The notes beneath the pieces were generated by a model, which was given only the letters and a program-made list of their open reading frames with translations, made no database searches and had not been told where the DNA came from. A DNA stretch of 64,000 nucleotides, from positions 25,608,001 to 25,672,000 of the forward strand of contig CM060733.1 of assembly GCA_030704615.1 (NCBI GenBank), read 5' to 3'. The DNA comes from Takakia lepidozioides. Taxonomy: Eukaryota > Streptophyta > Takakiopsida > Takakiales > Takakiaceae. Position numbers and translations under genes: made by a program. Of this stretch, positions 32,884 through 43,205 are shown one piece after another; the stretch's first letter is position 1; every line of letters starts with the position of its first letter.

Positions 32884-33470
32884 ATGGCGGGGCATCTGAG
32901 CTCTGGCGATGGCGGATCTGCTCCTACGCTCTTGCTCCTCTTCCTCGAACTGGGCCTGCACGCTGCGGCTGAAGATGGAGCTTGCAACAGTGAGCGGCAG
33001 CAGGACGAGGCAAGAACTGACTCATAGCAGGGAGCACCCTTGCTCTGCAATGGGCCCCGTCTTCTTTGCCTCCCGCACTGCTCACAATTTCATGCTGCAA
33101 CATGAGTGTGCCAAAGAACCGTTGTGATGCACACTCATCCAAAGAGATCCGCTCCAGCCTGCAGGTACTTGACCTTGCTTTCAATTCACTGAGTGGCCCT
33201 ATTCCTGCTGAGCTGGCTCCTCTTCAGAACATCATCTCTTTCTCGGTGGAAGGAAATTTGCTCTCTGGTCAAATACCATCATGGTTTGGGAACTGGCAAA
33301 ACTTGTCCAGCCTCCGTCTCTGCAGGACCAATCCCACCAGAACTCTGCAATGCAATCAACTTGGATCCAGTAGCATTCAACCAGAATAATCTTACTGGCA
33401 ACATAACTGATACCTTCTGCAGGTGTAGTAGCCTGTCAGAGATTGACCTGACCTCAATCCACAGTTGAAA
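32884..33470 (+). pseudogene. LRR receptor-like gene fragment inside retroelement
   Basis: From an ATG at 32884 comes a signal-peptide-like start (TLLLLFLELGLHAAA, then EDGACNSERQQDE) that stops at about 33019. A further 100 bases on, leucine-rich repeats of plant receptor kinases appear: LQVLDLAFNSLSGPIPAEL, IISFSVEGNLLSGQIPSWF, then in another phase GPIPPELCNAINLDPVAF and NQNNLTGNITDTF. These resemble the extracellular repeats of EMS1/GSO-type receptors. Kinase sequence is absent. It lies on the strand opposite to the element and is broken by a stop and a frameshift, so it is a captured or overrun gene fragment. Confidence 0.8.
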
Positions 33471-33968
33471 TTCTGGCAGCAAATTTCTCCGCCAAGTCAG
33501 GACATGCCAAAGGAGCAGGCCCTGACCAGCAAAAAGGTTCGCCCACATGCATACCCCCCTGTGTAATGTTCTCTACTCATGCTTGCAATCAACCAACTTC
33601 AAAGCGTCCAACGCCAAGCCTCGGTAAAGGGTCCAAAGCGCCTCGTTTATCTACAATGAAGGTGCACACCCTGAACAGTAACGGGTTAGCTCCCCTCCAG
33701 AGACGTAACCGGCCTGAATAGAAGCAAGGAACTAATCCTCTTTGATCTGCTCTTCACAGAACAGGAGAAATCTGATCGCCGTAATGCGTTGACACCACGA
33801 CACGAGGCGTCGTCGAACGTCCTCCCTTTCTGCTTTACAGCCACAGCCGCTCATTCACAGCAACGATGCACTCTCCTTACACAGCGCCGCTACACACCGT
33901 CCTTTCCTCTACTGGCTTCACAGACATGCGTCTGCTTTACAACACAATATTATTGCAAGATCTGCCAC

Positions 33969-34361
33969 TCACGATCGCAAAGACTGAAAGTCTTGATACC
34001 ACAACAGTGACATTGCCTGCACACAAGCCACTTTCGAACCAACAAAACCTGCCAGCAAAAGACCACGCTCCAACGCTGCTTGTGTCTGCACAGTAGCAGC
34101 ACCAAGCCTTTGACGCTCATCTGAAGCTACATCTCGACATGCTAGGGGCTCCTGCACCTAGAGCAGGCCGCCTGGTCTAAGGATCCGTGCTGCCTCATGG
34201 AGCCAAGCTGCAGTGTGGTGGCCGGGCGTTTCGACTAGAGAAATTATTACGTCCACAGATGACGCCTCTGCCGCAACCTTGCCACCAAGCTGTGAGGCGT
34301 TGCTGATCACTGCCAACCCCTTGCCACTGGCGGATTTCTCTTCAAGGTCTGCACAACCCAC
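33969..34361 (-). pseudogene. DRE2/anamorsin-like fragment
   Basis: Minus-strand sequence reads VDVIISLVETPGHHTAAWL and EAARILRPGGLL, then a TAG, then VQEPLACRDVASDERQR and ALERGLLLAGFVGSKVA. This matches the pattern of the N-terminal methyltransferase-like domain of DRE2/anamorsin (CIAPIN1), a cytosolic iron-sulfur assembly factor, where a tryptophan after the RILRPGG loop is likely and TAG is one base from TGG. The C-terminal iron-sulfur cysteine motifs are absent. The family call rests on motif memory; another methyltransferase-fold protein is possible. Confidence 0.55.
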
Positions 34362-34784
34362 AAAACAACTGTGGCCGGGAGCGCCGCAGCGTCCGTCACC
34401 AGAAGCACCGCTGCCTTCCCTGCCTACGGCGGTGCACGGCTCTCATCCACCCAAGCAGTCAGCAGCACAGCCTTTCTTCGATCCCCCTGTAGTCCGGACG
34501 GACGGCAAAACCGTGGCTTGGAAGAGCGCCCAGCTCCACACCCACTTCACCTCCTCAGCTCCGCATCACTACCTCTAGCTTCACAACAATGAAAGTGCTC
34601 CAGGGGCGAGTTCGAGATACTCCATGTCAGCCACTGGCTCTACTTGAACTCCCATTCACCGCAGCGGCTCTATGGGGGCCCTGACATCACACCACCACCA
34701 TTTATATTATAATAGTGCTTAAAAAAACAAAACATCATATCTAGCTTAGCACTGGAAAACTAGATAGAGCTCATCTCTCTCGAG
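34362..34784. other. Element 5' region, nothing recognised
   Basis: GC-rich frames without domains, then an AT-rich stretch. The last 16 bases (GCTCATCTCTCTCGAG) are the reverse complement of a block inside the adjacent terminal unit at about 34974-34989. No clear primer-binding site is present next to the unit. Confidence 0.45.
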
Positions 34785-35139
34785 TGATAAGAAAGCTTGA
34801 AAGGACACACACTCTCAACACCAGAATATGAAATCCCTCAACATCACTCTTTGAAATAATAGTCGAGCCAGGGGCACCCCAAGCTATGGGGACTCCACCC
34901 CACAACGACCTACACTCCCATCATAAGCACACTCAGATCTGAAGAATGAAGGAGCTCGGTCGCGCAGGCTCAACTCGAGAGAGATGAGCCGCGCGACTGC
35001 CGCTCTCGTGAAGATAAGACGGACCAGGTGTCAAACTAAACTTGACACCTGATTTAACACTTGACCTAAATCCAAGTGTTAAATACAAATAACTAGTTTT
35101 ATTCTAGCTGTTTTCACACTGTGCTTATTTAACTTGACA
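34785..35139. repeat. LTR-like unit, right copy (355 bp)
   Basis: Close match to 23106-23442, with an extra 18-base block (AACTTGACACCTGATTT region near 35040). Followed by CACCT, the putative target duplication. Confidence 0.9.
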
Positions 35140-35300
35140 CACCTCTTGGAGGAAGCTTGGACATTTTCACCCATAGAAAGCAGCCCATAGGACAAAAAGT
35201 CATATAGACCAACGATTTGGCAAGCTGGTAGTCATTGCACCAATACATTAGAATTTGTGGGTCTATCTCAAGCTCAGTAAAATTAGGGAAAGCCAACCTT

Positions 35301-35367
35301 TTTTTTTCTTTTTCTTTTTAAGAACAGGGGAGAGTGGCCCTGGAGAAATTTATTAATAAAAACTGAG
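35301..35367 (-). mobile_element. Severely 5'-truncated LINE insertion (67 bp)
   Basis: A T-rich tail (TTTTTTTTCTTTTTCTTTTT) followed by a short 3'-end piece ending AAATTTATTAATAAAAACTG, flanked by an exact 11-bp duplication AAGCCAACCTT at 35290-35300 and 35368-35378. Variable-length target duplications and extreme 5' truncation are typical of L1-type integration. The tail context TTAAGAAC is shared with the larger LINE at 35590. Confidence 0.85.
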
Positions 35368-36490
35368 AAGCCAACCTTGTTCTCTTGGTCCAACTCAAAT
35401 TCCACGTCCATGAGAAAAATTATAATATTTTTCCACTATGGGATCATGCCACCTTTGGAGGTAAGATGCATATTTGAACTAGGCTCAATGTTACACGGAA
35501 TTTGTGGATGAGTGGTGGTAGGTAGTTGCACTCTAAGTTAAATGGGGTAGTTTTCCCCTAACACTTAAAATGTTAACACTTATGCTCAATTTTTTATTTT
35601 TATTTTTTTTAAGAACTTACCAATTCATATTAAAAGATTTCATGGAAAAAATAACCAGGAAAGGAGGCCATAAGGCTTACATCAATGGATAGATTGGGTA
35701 CAACCCCGAACAGCCATCCAGGCAAAGCTTGAAACTAACCATGCTAGAACCCTGAGAGATCAGGAAGCCATGTTCTAGAGGTAGAAAAAAGTATAAAGCA
35801 GCAGCTAATGCTGCAATAACTAAGGATTGCCAGAGAGTTGCTTTGAGAACAAAAATGCCGTAGCCTACCTTGGAGAGAAAGAGCAGGCCAAGCTCAAGAG
35901 AACCAAGCTGCTGAAACAAGACAGAAGCTACGATGTATCTAAACAAGAGAAAGGCACAGCCATTGTCAAAGGTCTATCAGACTGGCCAGGCTACCAGGTA
36001 AGATAAGATAGAAGTAGAAAAGCATTCAACTTAAACCAGAATCTTTCCCTAAAGCCAGGGCTCTAAGGCACACATGCTCTTAGTAGGGTGCCAACCGCCA
36101 AGGAGCACCAGAATCCAGAATACCAGCACAACATCAACGTTTGGCTCTGAGGGGCTCGAAGTTTAGATGAGCACGGATCTTTGAATCTTTCCTATGACAC
36201 CAATTAATGTCTCGATCTTCCACTTCAGTAGGTGAAGCCCAGTGATTGGGGGAATCACCAGTTGACTGGAGGTTTGGATGCCCAACATGCTCGTTCACCC
36301 TGCCTCCTGCAAAGTAATCCAAGGTGCCCCCATTCGGCGTCAAATGTGGAGAAAAAGGCAGCCCCCCGTTCCTCAGAGCATCTGCGTACTGTGCCCAACA
36401 AGACCCCCCACAGTTTGCGCCCTTCAATCATTAAGTCAAAGAAAATATTGGTCATTACTCCTTTAACACAAATGGGTTTGTTATCAAAGA

Positions 36491-36736
36491 CTAGGCACAT
36501 CGAGCCTTCCAGATGTGCCACAACCCCAGACCTCGAAGCGTATGCCAAACTTGACAAGACTGCCAGGGAACATCAGTGGAGATATTAAGTAACATAATAA
36601 GAGGATCCCTGCAATCATAAATCCGCCAATTCCTGTACAAGGTATGAACCTTGGACCGAATTGAGGCCGCAAAGGGACAGGTTAAGAAGCAATGCTGAAA
36701 GGTTTCAATTTGCCCCAAAGAACAAGACCTGCACAC
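36491..36736 (-). pseudogene. LINE C-terminal zinc-binding domain (zf-RVT)
   Basis: The frame reads CRSCSLGQIETFQHCFLTC, the C-x2-C...H-x4-C pattern of the zf-RVT domain found near the end of plant LINE ORF2, followed by the Trp-rich sequence VWHTLRGLGLWHIWKAR. Confidence 0.75.
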
Positions 36737-37630
36737 ATTGTTAGGACAAGTCTGAGAGAAGGATAGAGGAAGAATGTTGTTGCATAGCTTCTAGAGGAAG
36801 ACCGATGTTTTAGCAGACCTCTGCTTCAGCCAAACATCATTCCAAATATATTTCCAGGCCCCCACAGAAACTACCAATGGTTCTGATTTGGCCGATAATT
36901 TGGCTAATGGAGAAGGTAGTGCGTTGCATCTTGTAACCTATTTTTGCCGAGTAAGCAAAAAATGGCTTTGTGGTGTCCTGGATGCACCAAGCCCACTCTC
37001 TAGGATCCCATTGGAGTTGAGATAATGGAAGCATGAGGAACTAGAACACTGAAATCACCTGGCCCCATTGGACCAAAGTACCCACACCGTTGTAATTGGG
37101 GTTGGTAAAGCCCATGGAGTCAATGATCCTAACTGCAAAAGTGGAGTCAGCATGGCAAGCAATGAAACCCAAAGACATCAGGGAGCCATCTGGGCTGGCA
37201 GTAAAACCAATATCACTGGCAGCTCCGTTAAGAACTTATGAGATGTATATAATGCTGGCTGGGGAGCCCCCCAAACGACCCCGCCAGGCTGGGGGACTCC
37301 ACTGCTCACGACCAGAAGTCAGGAGAGATGACCATCTCAGTTTAACTGCATCAGAGATCATAGGCCAACCCCTATTAAGAGATAATGGGTGGATTTTACC
37401 TGACCAGCAGGCCCGGGGCTTCAAGTCATTACCAGCCCAAACATCACTTACAAGGGAGATCCTTGCACGTTCCCAGACAGCCCACTTAGCAGAACATGAA
37501 GCCTTGCCTCGCTGTCTAGTTGTAAATTCCCGAAAATGGGCTTCATCCTAGGAGTTGGGAGGTTTTTGGTAAAGAAATTCCCGCAGACGCATCCAAGAAC
37601 ACCAGATAGCATGCCAGGCCAAAGCTCCCA

Positions 37631-39328
37631 CTAATTGTTTACGGTTCCTGGAGCCTCCTTGGAACAGCCAAAGCAAACTGGGCCTCCAGGCAGGCTGGAG
37701 GATGGAAACGATCTAAGCACGTTATTCCAAAGCAAATATTTCCAAGGCCAAGCCAAAGGCAAGAAGCAGCGGGGAATCCATTTCCCTAGCAGTGCATCAA
37801 TCTCTTTACCTAGATCTAAAATGCCAATCCCCCCATCCTTTTTCTTTAAACACAATTGTGACCAGGAAACCAGCGCACGTTTGGAGTTCGTTGCATCCAG
37901 TGCTTCCCAAAGAAAATTTCGAATCATGGCTTTAATGGATTTGAGGCGAAGTAATGAACCGAATAGATTTGAATGGATTTGAACCGAAGTAATGAACCAA
38001 ATAGATGCAAATAAGACTTGATTAACCACCAAAGCCCGACCCGCAATGGAAAGTCTGGCCGAGCCCCAGTAGGAGAGCTTGGACTTGAGGGAGTAAAGAA
38101 CAGGGGCAAAACGTGACTGTTGAGAGAGATTATGCCCGATTAGATGACCCAAAAGTTTACACGAGTCACCCTCAGGTAACCAGCAGAGTCCTATATCCTC
38201 CCCCCAAGTGGGCAGGTGAGTAGCAGATGAATTATGAAGCAAAGACAAAATACCAACTGATTTAGACCAATTTACTTTGAAACCCGAGGCTAAACAAAAC
38301 CACTCAAGGGTGTTAAAGAAAGCCTCAATCATGAGGCGGTTGTCATTACGGAGATAGAAAACGGTGTCATCTGCATACATAGAGAGCGTTAGATTGAAAG
38401 GAGAAGGGAGTTAGGGATGGGAATCTGCAGACCAAAGATATGCTACTGAGAGTCCATAAGATGCCCCAAACAATCAGCTACAATCAGAAATAAAAAGGGG
38501 GAGAGAGGACAGCCTTGACGAATAGATCTTTGTAGAGGAAAGGATTTGGAGAGGAACCCATTGGTCATGACGCGACTGGAAGCAGAAAATAACAAGAAGA
38601 AGCAAGGTCAAAGGCTGATTGGAGTGCTCAGCAAAAGCCAATGCTTCATTAGCTAGAATGATATTGTCAAGTGTCATTCTTTTCCTGACGAAACCAGTCT
38701 GAGCAGGTCTAATGAGACAAGGTAAAAGCAATTGAAGGCGACGGGCCAGAGCTTTTGCAATAATTTTATAGGACACGTTTAAAAGGGTAATGGGACAATA
38801 ATTAGCGATGTCCGCCCGATCCCCTTTCTTAAAAATTAAAGCAATAACTCCCTGCGATAACTGAGATGGCATGATATTCTTTGCCAGAATGTCATTAGGA
38901 AATCATTAGAGATAGTACCCCACAGGGCTTGGTAGAATTCTGCAGGCATACCATCTATGCCGGGAGATTTCAGATGTTTCAATTTGGCCAAAGCGTCCCC
39001 CAATTCAATATCAGTGAAGAGCAAATTCAGACTGTCACTTTGGGCTCCAGATAGGATTACTGGAATTCTGCTGCAAACAGATGCCCTGGCATGACGCATG
39101 CTGGTAGACTCCTCATCAGCCGAGTAAAGAGACCTAAGGAAATCTTTAGCAATGGACGATCTTAGGATGAGAGTGTGAATCACCAGAGGGATCCTTAAGG
39201 ACCAGGATGGATTGGGCCGCCATCCGTTGCTTGGCTTTTAAGAAAAAATATCTACTCATTTTTTCTCCATGTAGAGACCAATTAATCCCAGCCTTCACCT
39301 TCATGAATTGATCTTTGGAGATCTGCAA
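37631..39328 (-). pseudogene. LINE reverse transcriptase
   Basis: Fragments in order on the minus strand: a Trp-rich linker (KAGINWSLHGEKMSRYFF), LKHLKSPGIDGMPAEFYQALW, SQGVIALIFKKGDRADIANY, CPITLLNVSYKIIAKALARR, GFVRKRMTLDNIILANEAL, and finally MYADDTVFYL with the catalytic YADD box and FKVNWSKSVGI. These are the standard motifs of plant L1 reverse transcriptases. Gaps and phase changes near 38880 and 38400 break it. Confidence 0.9.
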
Positions 39329-39483
39329 GAGGCTGAGACGTCATTTAGCCTCTGAATATGAAACAAGGGTTTGAGGCCCATAGTGATTACGCTCTATCCT
39401 CTTTTGGCAAACAGAGAGACATTTTAACAAAGCCTTTTCATATCTAATATTCTCCTCTGCCATTTCCCTGGCCAAGGAGATGC

Positions 39484-40399
39484 CTAGCTTTCTACAAGCC
39501 TACAGTTTACCCAAAATCTAAGGGTTGGCGAAGAAAAGAAATTAGAAGAGCCGATCCAGCATATTTTCAAGGCCTCTAGGTATTTAGGGACTTTTAAAAT
39601 GTTTACATTAATCCTAGTGAAGCCACGGCCTCTAACCTTTGCCCTTGGAGTAACAACGTTGGCCCTCACTTCGGCATGGTCAAATTCAGATAGGGAAGGG
39701 CCCATGGGCAGATAATGGAACCAAGGTAAAATAGAAACTGAGAAGTAGAATCTGTCGAGTCTCGCCATGCACAAACCCGGTGGGGCCCAATTGTTGGACC
39801 AAGAAAAGGCGGGAGAAAGAGGAAATGAGTAATTGTCTGCAAGACCCACCGAGAGTATGAGTGTCTCCCACTCTTGAACTTCAGGGGGAAAGAACAGGAG
39901 AATCATTCCCCAATCTATCATTGGGGGACTCAACCATGTTAAAGTCACCTGCAAGAATCCAATGGTCTACATCAACTAAAGCAAGGATTCTAGATCTTAT
40001 GAGGCTCCACAGAAGAGCTCTATCAGCCGACAAATTTGGAGCATAGACATTGATAATACCCAAAAGGCATGCCTGATTAGGAGTGGAAAGGAAAACACAT
40101 TGAACCCGACCAGGCATCCAGGTATCGACAAAGGAGACCGAGGGAAGAAGAGAAGGACGAATGAGAATGGTTGTCCCACCACGGGAGCCCTCATGGGTAG
40201 GATTCCACCATGCAGTAGAAGCAGGCCAGACCTGATTGCCAAGTGAAAGAATTTTGGAAAGATTTAACTTATTTTTTTGCAAGAAAACAATAGCCATGGA
40301 TTGGGAAAGAGAGGACAACCATCTCTTCAGTCTAGTCCGTTTGGGAGCAGACGCATCCGAACCTAGCCCCCGATTCCAGGAATGAAGCGACAAATTCAT
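39484..40399 (-). pseudogene. LINE AP-like endonuclease
   Basis: Starts MNLSLHSWNRGLG (canonical SWNxRGLG), then FLQKNK where LQETK is usual (a lost catalytic Glu), GGTTILIR, INVYAPN, WILAGDFNMVE, LDRFYFS and SEFDHAEV for the S-D-H box. It would nick DNA for target-primed reverse transcription. Two overlapping phases are needed (shift near 39900), so it is inactive. Confidence 0.88.
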
Positions 40400-40449
40400 G
40401 GTGGAAGATTAATGAACAGGCACAAGGGATTTCCTTGTAAAGATGGCCT

Positions 40450-41524
40450 GACATGAAAAGCAGAAAACTTAGTTCATTGATCATGAGCAGAAAGGGCCAA
40501 AATCCAGGAAAAGAGAGGAGAGGAAATGGGCCATGGAGACAACAGATGAACAAACCCCACCAGTAACTTCCCAATACGAGCCTTGTTCTGGATAGAGACG
40601 TAGAACTGGCGTTTCAGCCTATATGAGAAGATCAAGCTCATAGCTATCATAGGCACCCCAAGCAAGAGAGATAGATAAAAAAGGACTGAGCTAGGGTGAG
40701 AAATATCCTGCTCCGAGATAAAAAGAGAAGGGAGACTGCGTTTCGCGGTAGAGGAGACCAACAAGTTTCATCTGCTTTTAGAAAGAGGAGCAGAGATGAA
40801 GAAAGGTACCAGCAGAGGAACCTCTGCCCAGGGCAACACTGCCAAAGGTTGAGCCAAAGGGGAGACAATCATATCCCCGGAGGGCCAAGATGTGGGGGGG
40901 GGGGGGGGGGGATGTTACCAAAGGAGGGAGATTCATAGCAAGGAGAGGCAACGGAGCAAAAGATCCAGCAGACGTCAGGGGGAACTCGTGCGAAGGCCTA
41001 AGGAAGGAGTCAGCTTCCCCATGAGAACTCTAACCTTCGCTCTCTTCAATGAGCTTTCCCTTGCCCTTATACTTTGCAGATTTGGCCAAAATGGCCTTGA
41101 TCAGAGTACAACTAGCATCCAAAGCCCGAGTGGCCAAGACCATCTCATCAAAGTCCATTACAACAGCAAATTCAGCAGGAATCCGGCTGCCATTGGACCA
41201 ATAGCCCCCAATGCATTCTCCTTGCTTAGTAACCTCAACATGATCCAAAGCCACCAAAACCTGAACTGTGGAGAAAGTAGAGTGGTTTTTGTTATCCACC
41301 AGGTAGGAACCAAAATGAAGAGAGAGCCCTGGGTTCATAGCCAAACATCCCAATTCGGAGGAGAACAGCGAGTGGATTTTTTTGATGATCAGGTCCACAA
41401 CTTGCTTAGGATCAGGAAATTCTAGAAAATCATCATGCGTGACCCAAGAGGAGGCCAGACCCGAGGACTTCCTAGTGAGCAGAATCTGCGAGATGGAAGA
41501 AGAATATAAAATACATAGAAACAT
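40450..41524 (-). pseudogene. Putative LINE ORF1 remnant
   Basis: The frame 41524-41030 (164 residues) and shorter frames downstream precede the endonuclease on the same strand, where ORF1 is expected. I see no zinc knuckle. A run of about 18 G lies at 40894-40911 in plus orientation. Confidence 0.4.
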
Positions 41525-41530
41525 CGAAGG

Positions 41531-43205
41531 CAGAAGACAAGCTGACGCTTCTAACTAGGAAGCTGACGAAGCTGACGGAAGCAAGATAGCTAGGTGAGAC
41601 GGGGCACAAACTACGAGAACAGACAGGGCAACACACGAGCAACCAACGTCGAAAGGAAAGGCTGCAAAAAAAACTAAGTCCCAAACTCTCTACACCACGA
41701 AGCACAGAGAGCTCACATCGTACCCATCAATGTCCATTAGTCAATTTGTTTTGAAGGAGGTAAGATTTTCCTAACAATAAAGGTTGTTTAGCATTTAATA
41801 GTGTAGCAATTATGGAGGGAGCATATATAATATAGAAAGAAAAAAACATTCTGAGCAAATCTCCGAGCCACTGTGAAGGCTTGTTTCGTGCTGAGATGAG
41901 ATTCGCCCATCCTCACAAGGGCGCGTTAAACTAGGGGTGTAAGAGCTCGAAAGAAGCGGGCTTTACAGCACGAGAAGAAGGAATAACATGTAGAGGATCC
42001 CACGCACAGTGTTTGCAGAGCCAACGTGCACACATCCAAGGCACACAGAGAACGTCCAGAGACCTCGTACACCGGGTTATACATACGAAAAGAGGACCCT
42101 GACTCCAGGTCAGGAACAAGCTTATACCCCAAACCTAGGGTGAGGCAATACCCCCACATGGCAACCTGCCACGGGGTGCCCAAATTACAAATAGATCTGG
42201 CCCGTAGATCAATGAAGGGTCCAGATGCAGCCGCAAAGCTCTAGGATAACTCAAATGGGTATGGGTCAGGCTGTATAACGGCCTCCCGCCGCAAATACTA
42301 ATGGCGTAGGATGCATCTCAGACAGTAATGAATAAGCCAAAAGTCAGGCTAGGAGAACCCCACCCCCCTTTAAAAATCGTCTGCAGCTGTCTTCTCCCCC
42401 AATAAATCCTTTATCTGGTTGTCCAATTCTTCCTGTCAACCCATCCCTTGAAGTGTAAATCACTTGTTGGGAGTGAGATATTCTCTTCATCATCAACTTG
42501 GGCTTGCCTTAGCCTTAACCCATATAGCCATGTGCAACTGAAACTCAAGGAAGACAGACACCCAAAGAATGACAGAAGTAGGAGGGAATGAACTACCTTT
42601 GAAAGCTTCCCATCTGCCCATGGCAGCAGCATGCGCACCTGGGCAAGCAAGATACAACTACAACCAAGACAGCGCACAAAGAGCCCCTTAACACTACTAA
42701 GCTAGAATACGATAGATAATTGTAATGGGAGAAGTCAGGCAAGGGGGGGCAAGGAGAGGCAGCTTACACCCCCATTGATGAGGGTAACTAACATGAGCGG
42801 AGAGCCCACATTTTCAGGATGGACAAATTTCTTTACATTGTACATTAAGAAAAAACACACCTTCCGATTGTGGTTGTCTCACCATCGTGAAGGATCTTTC
42901 AAAAACTCATGCCAGCTCTGCTCCGTGCTACAAATGCAAAGCCGAGTCTGATGAGAGGGCAAAACAGGCTGAAATAGGTCGAAGAAGAAGCTGGTGCCCA
43001 CATCACTTTGTCATTGACCTTGTGTCTTGACCCATGGAGGATTCGACTGACCATGAACCCAAGAGAACTTCTTGTGTGTGTTGTTTGTGTCTATAGTTAG
43101 GTAATGTCAGATAGGTATGTGAGAGCGGCCACGGTGCATTCGAGCAGGTAGAGATTGAAATACGGCCTGCTATCACGATGCTTTGGCACTAAGACGACGC
43201 AGACC
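41531..43205. other. No recognised gene
   Basis: Short frames only (for example 41926-42183 and 42411-42677, minus) without recognisable domains. Probably remnants of old elements. Confidence 0.45.

Larger units (their letters stand above)
23020..35139 (-). mobile_element. Ty3/gypsy element encoding DNA methyltransferase and PHD finger
   Basis: Read on the minus strand, this roughly 12.1-kb region has gag (31062-29100), protease (29068-28298), cytosine-5 DNA methyltransferase (28294-27125), reverse transcriptase and RNase H (27179-25290), integrase (25425-24451) and an integrase tail with a PHD finger (24448-23789). Direct terminal units lie at 23106-23442 and 34785-35139. The 5' region (31140-34784) is unusually long and holds host-like gene fragments. 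Several one-base shifts and stops break the polyprotein, but every catalytic motif survives. Methyltransferase-bearing gypsy elements have been described in algae and dinoflagellates; a PHD finger in the same element and the captured sequences make this copy notable. Confidence 0.88.
35590..41530 (-). mobile_element. L1-type LINE, decayed, near full length
   Basis: On the minus strand: a putative ORF1 remnant, an AP-like endonuclease, a reverse transcriptase with the MYADD box, and a C-terminal zinc-binding domain, ending in an A-rich tail (T-rich on plus, 35590-35610). Many stops and frameshifts are present. The 5' end is uncertain; no target duplication was found. Confidence 0.85.

Noticed and set aside
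40894-40911. Run of about 18 G as a possible G-quadruplex or regulatory signal.
   Set aside because: A single homopolymer in a decayed LINE; could be slippage or assembly noise.
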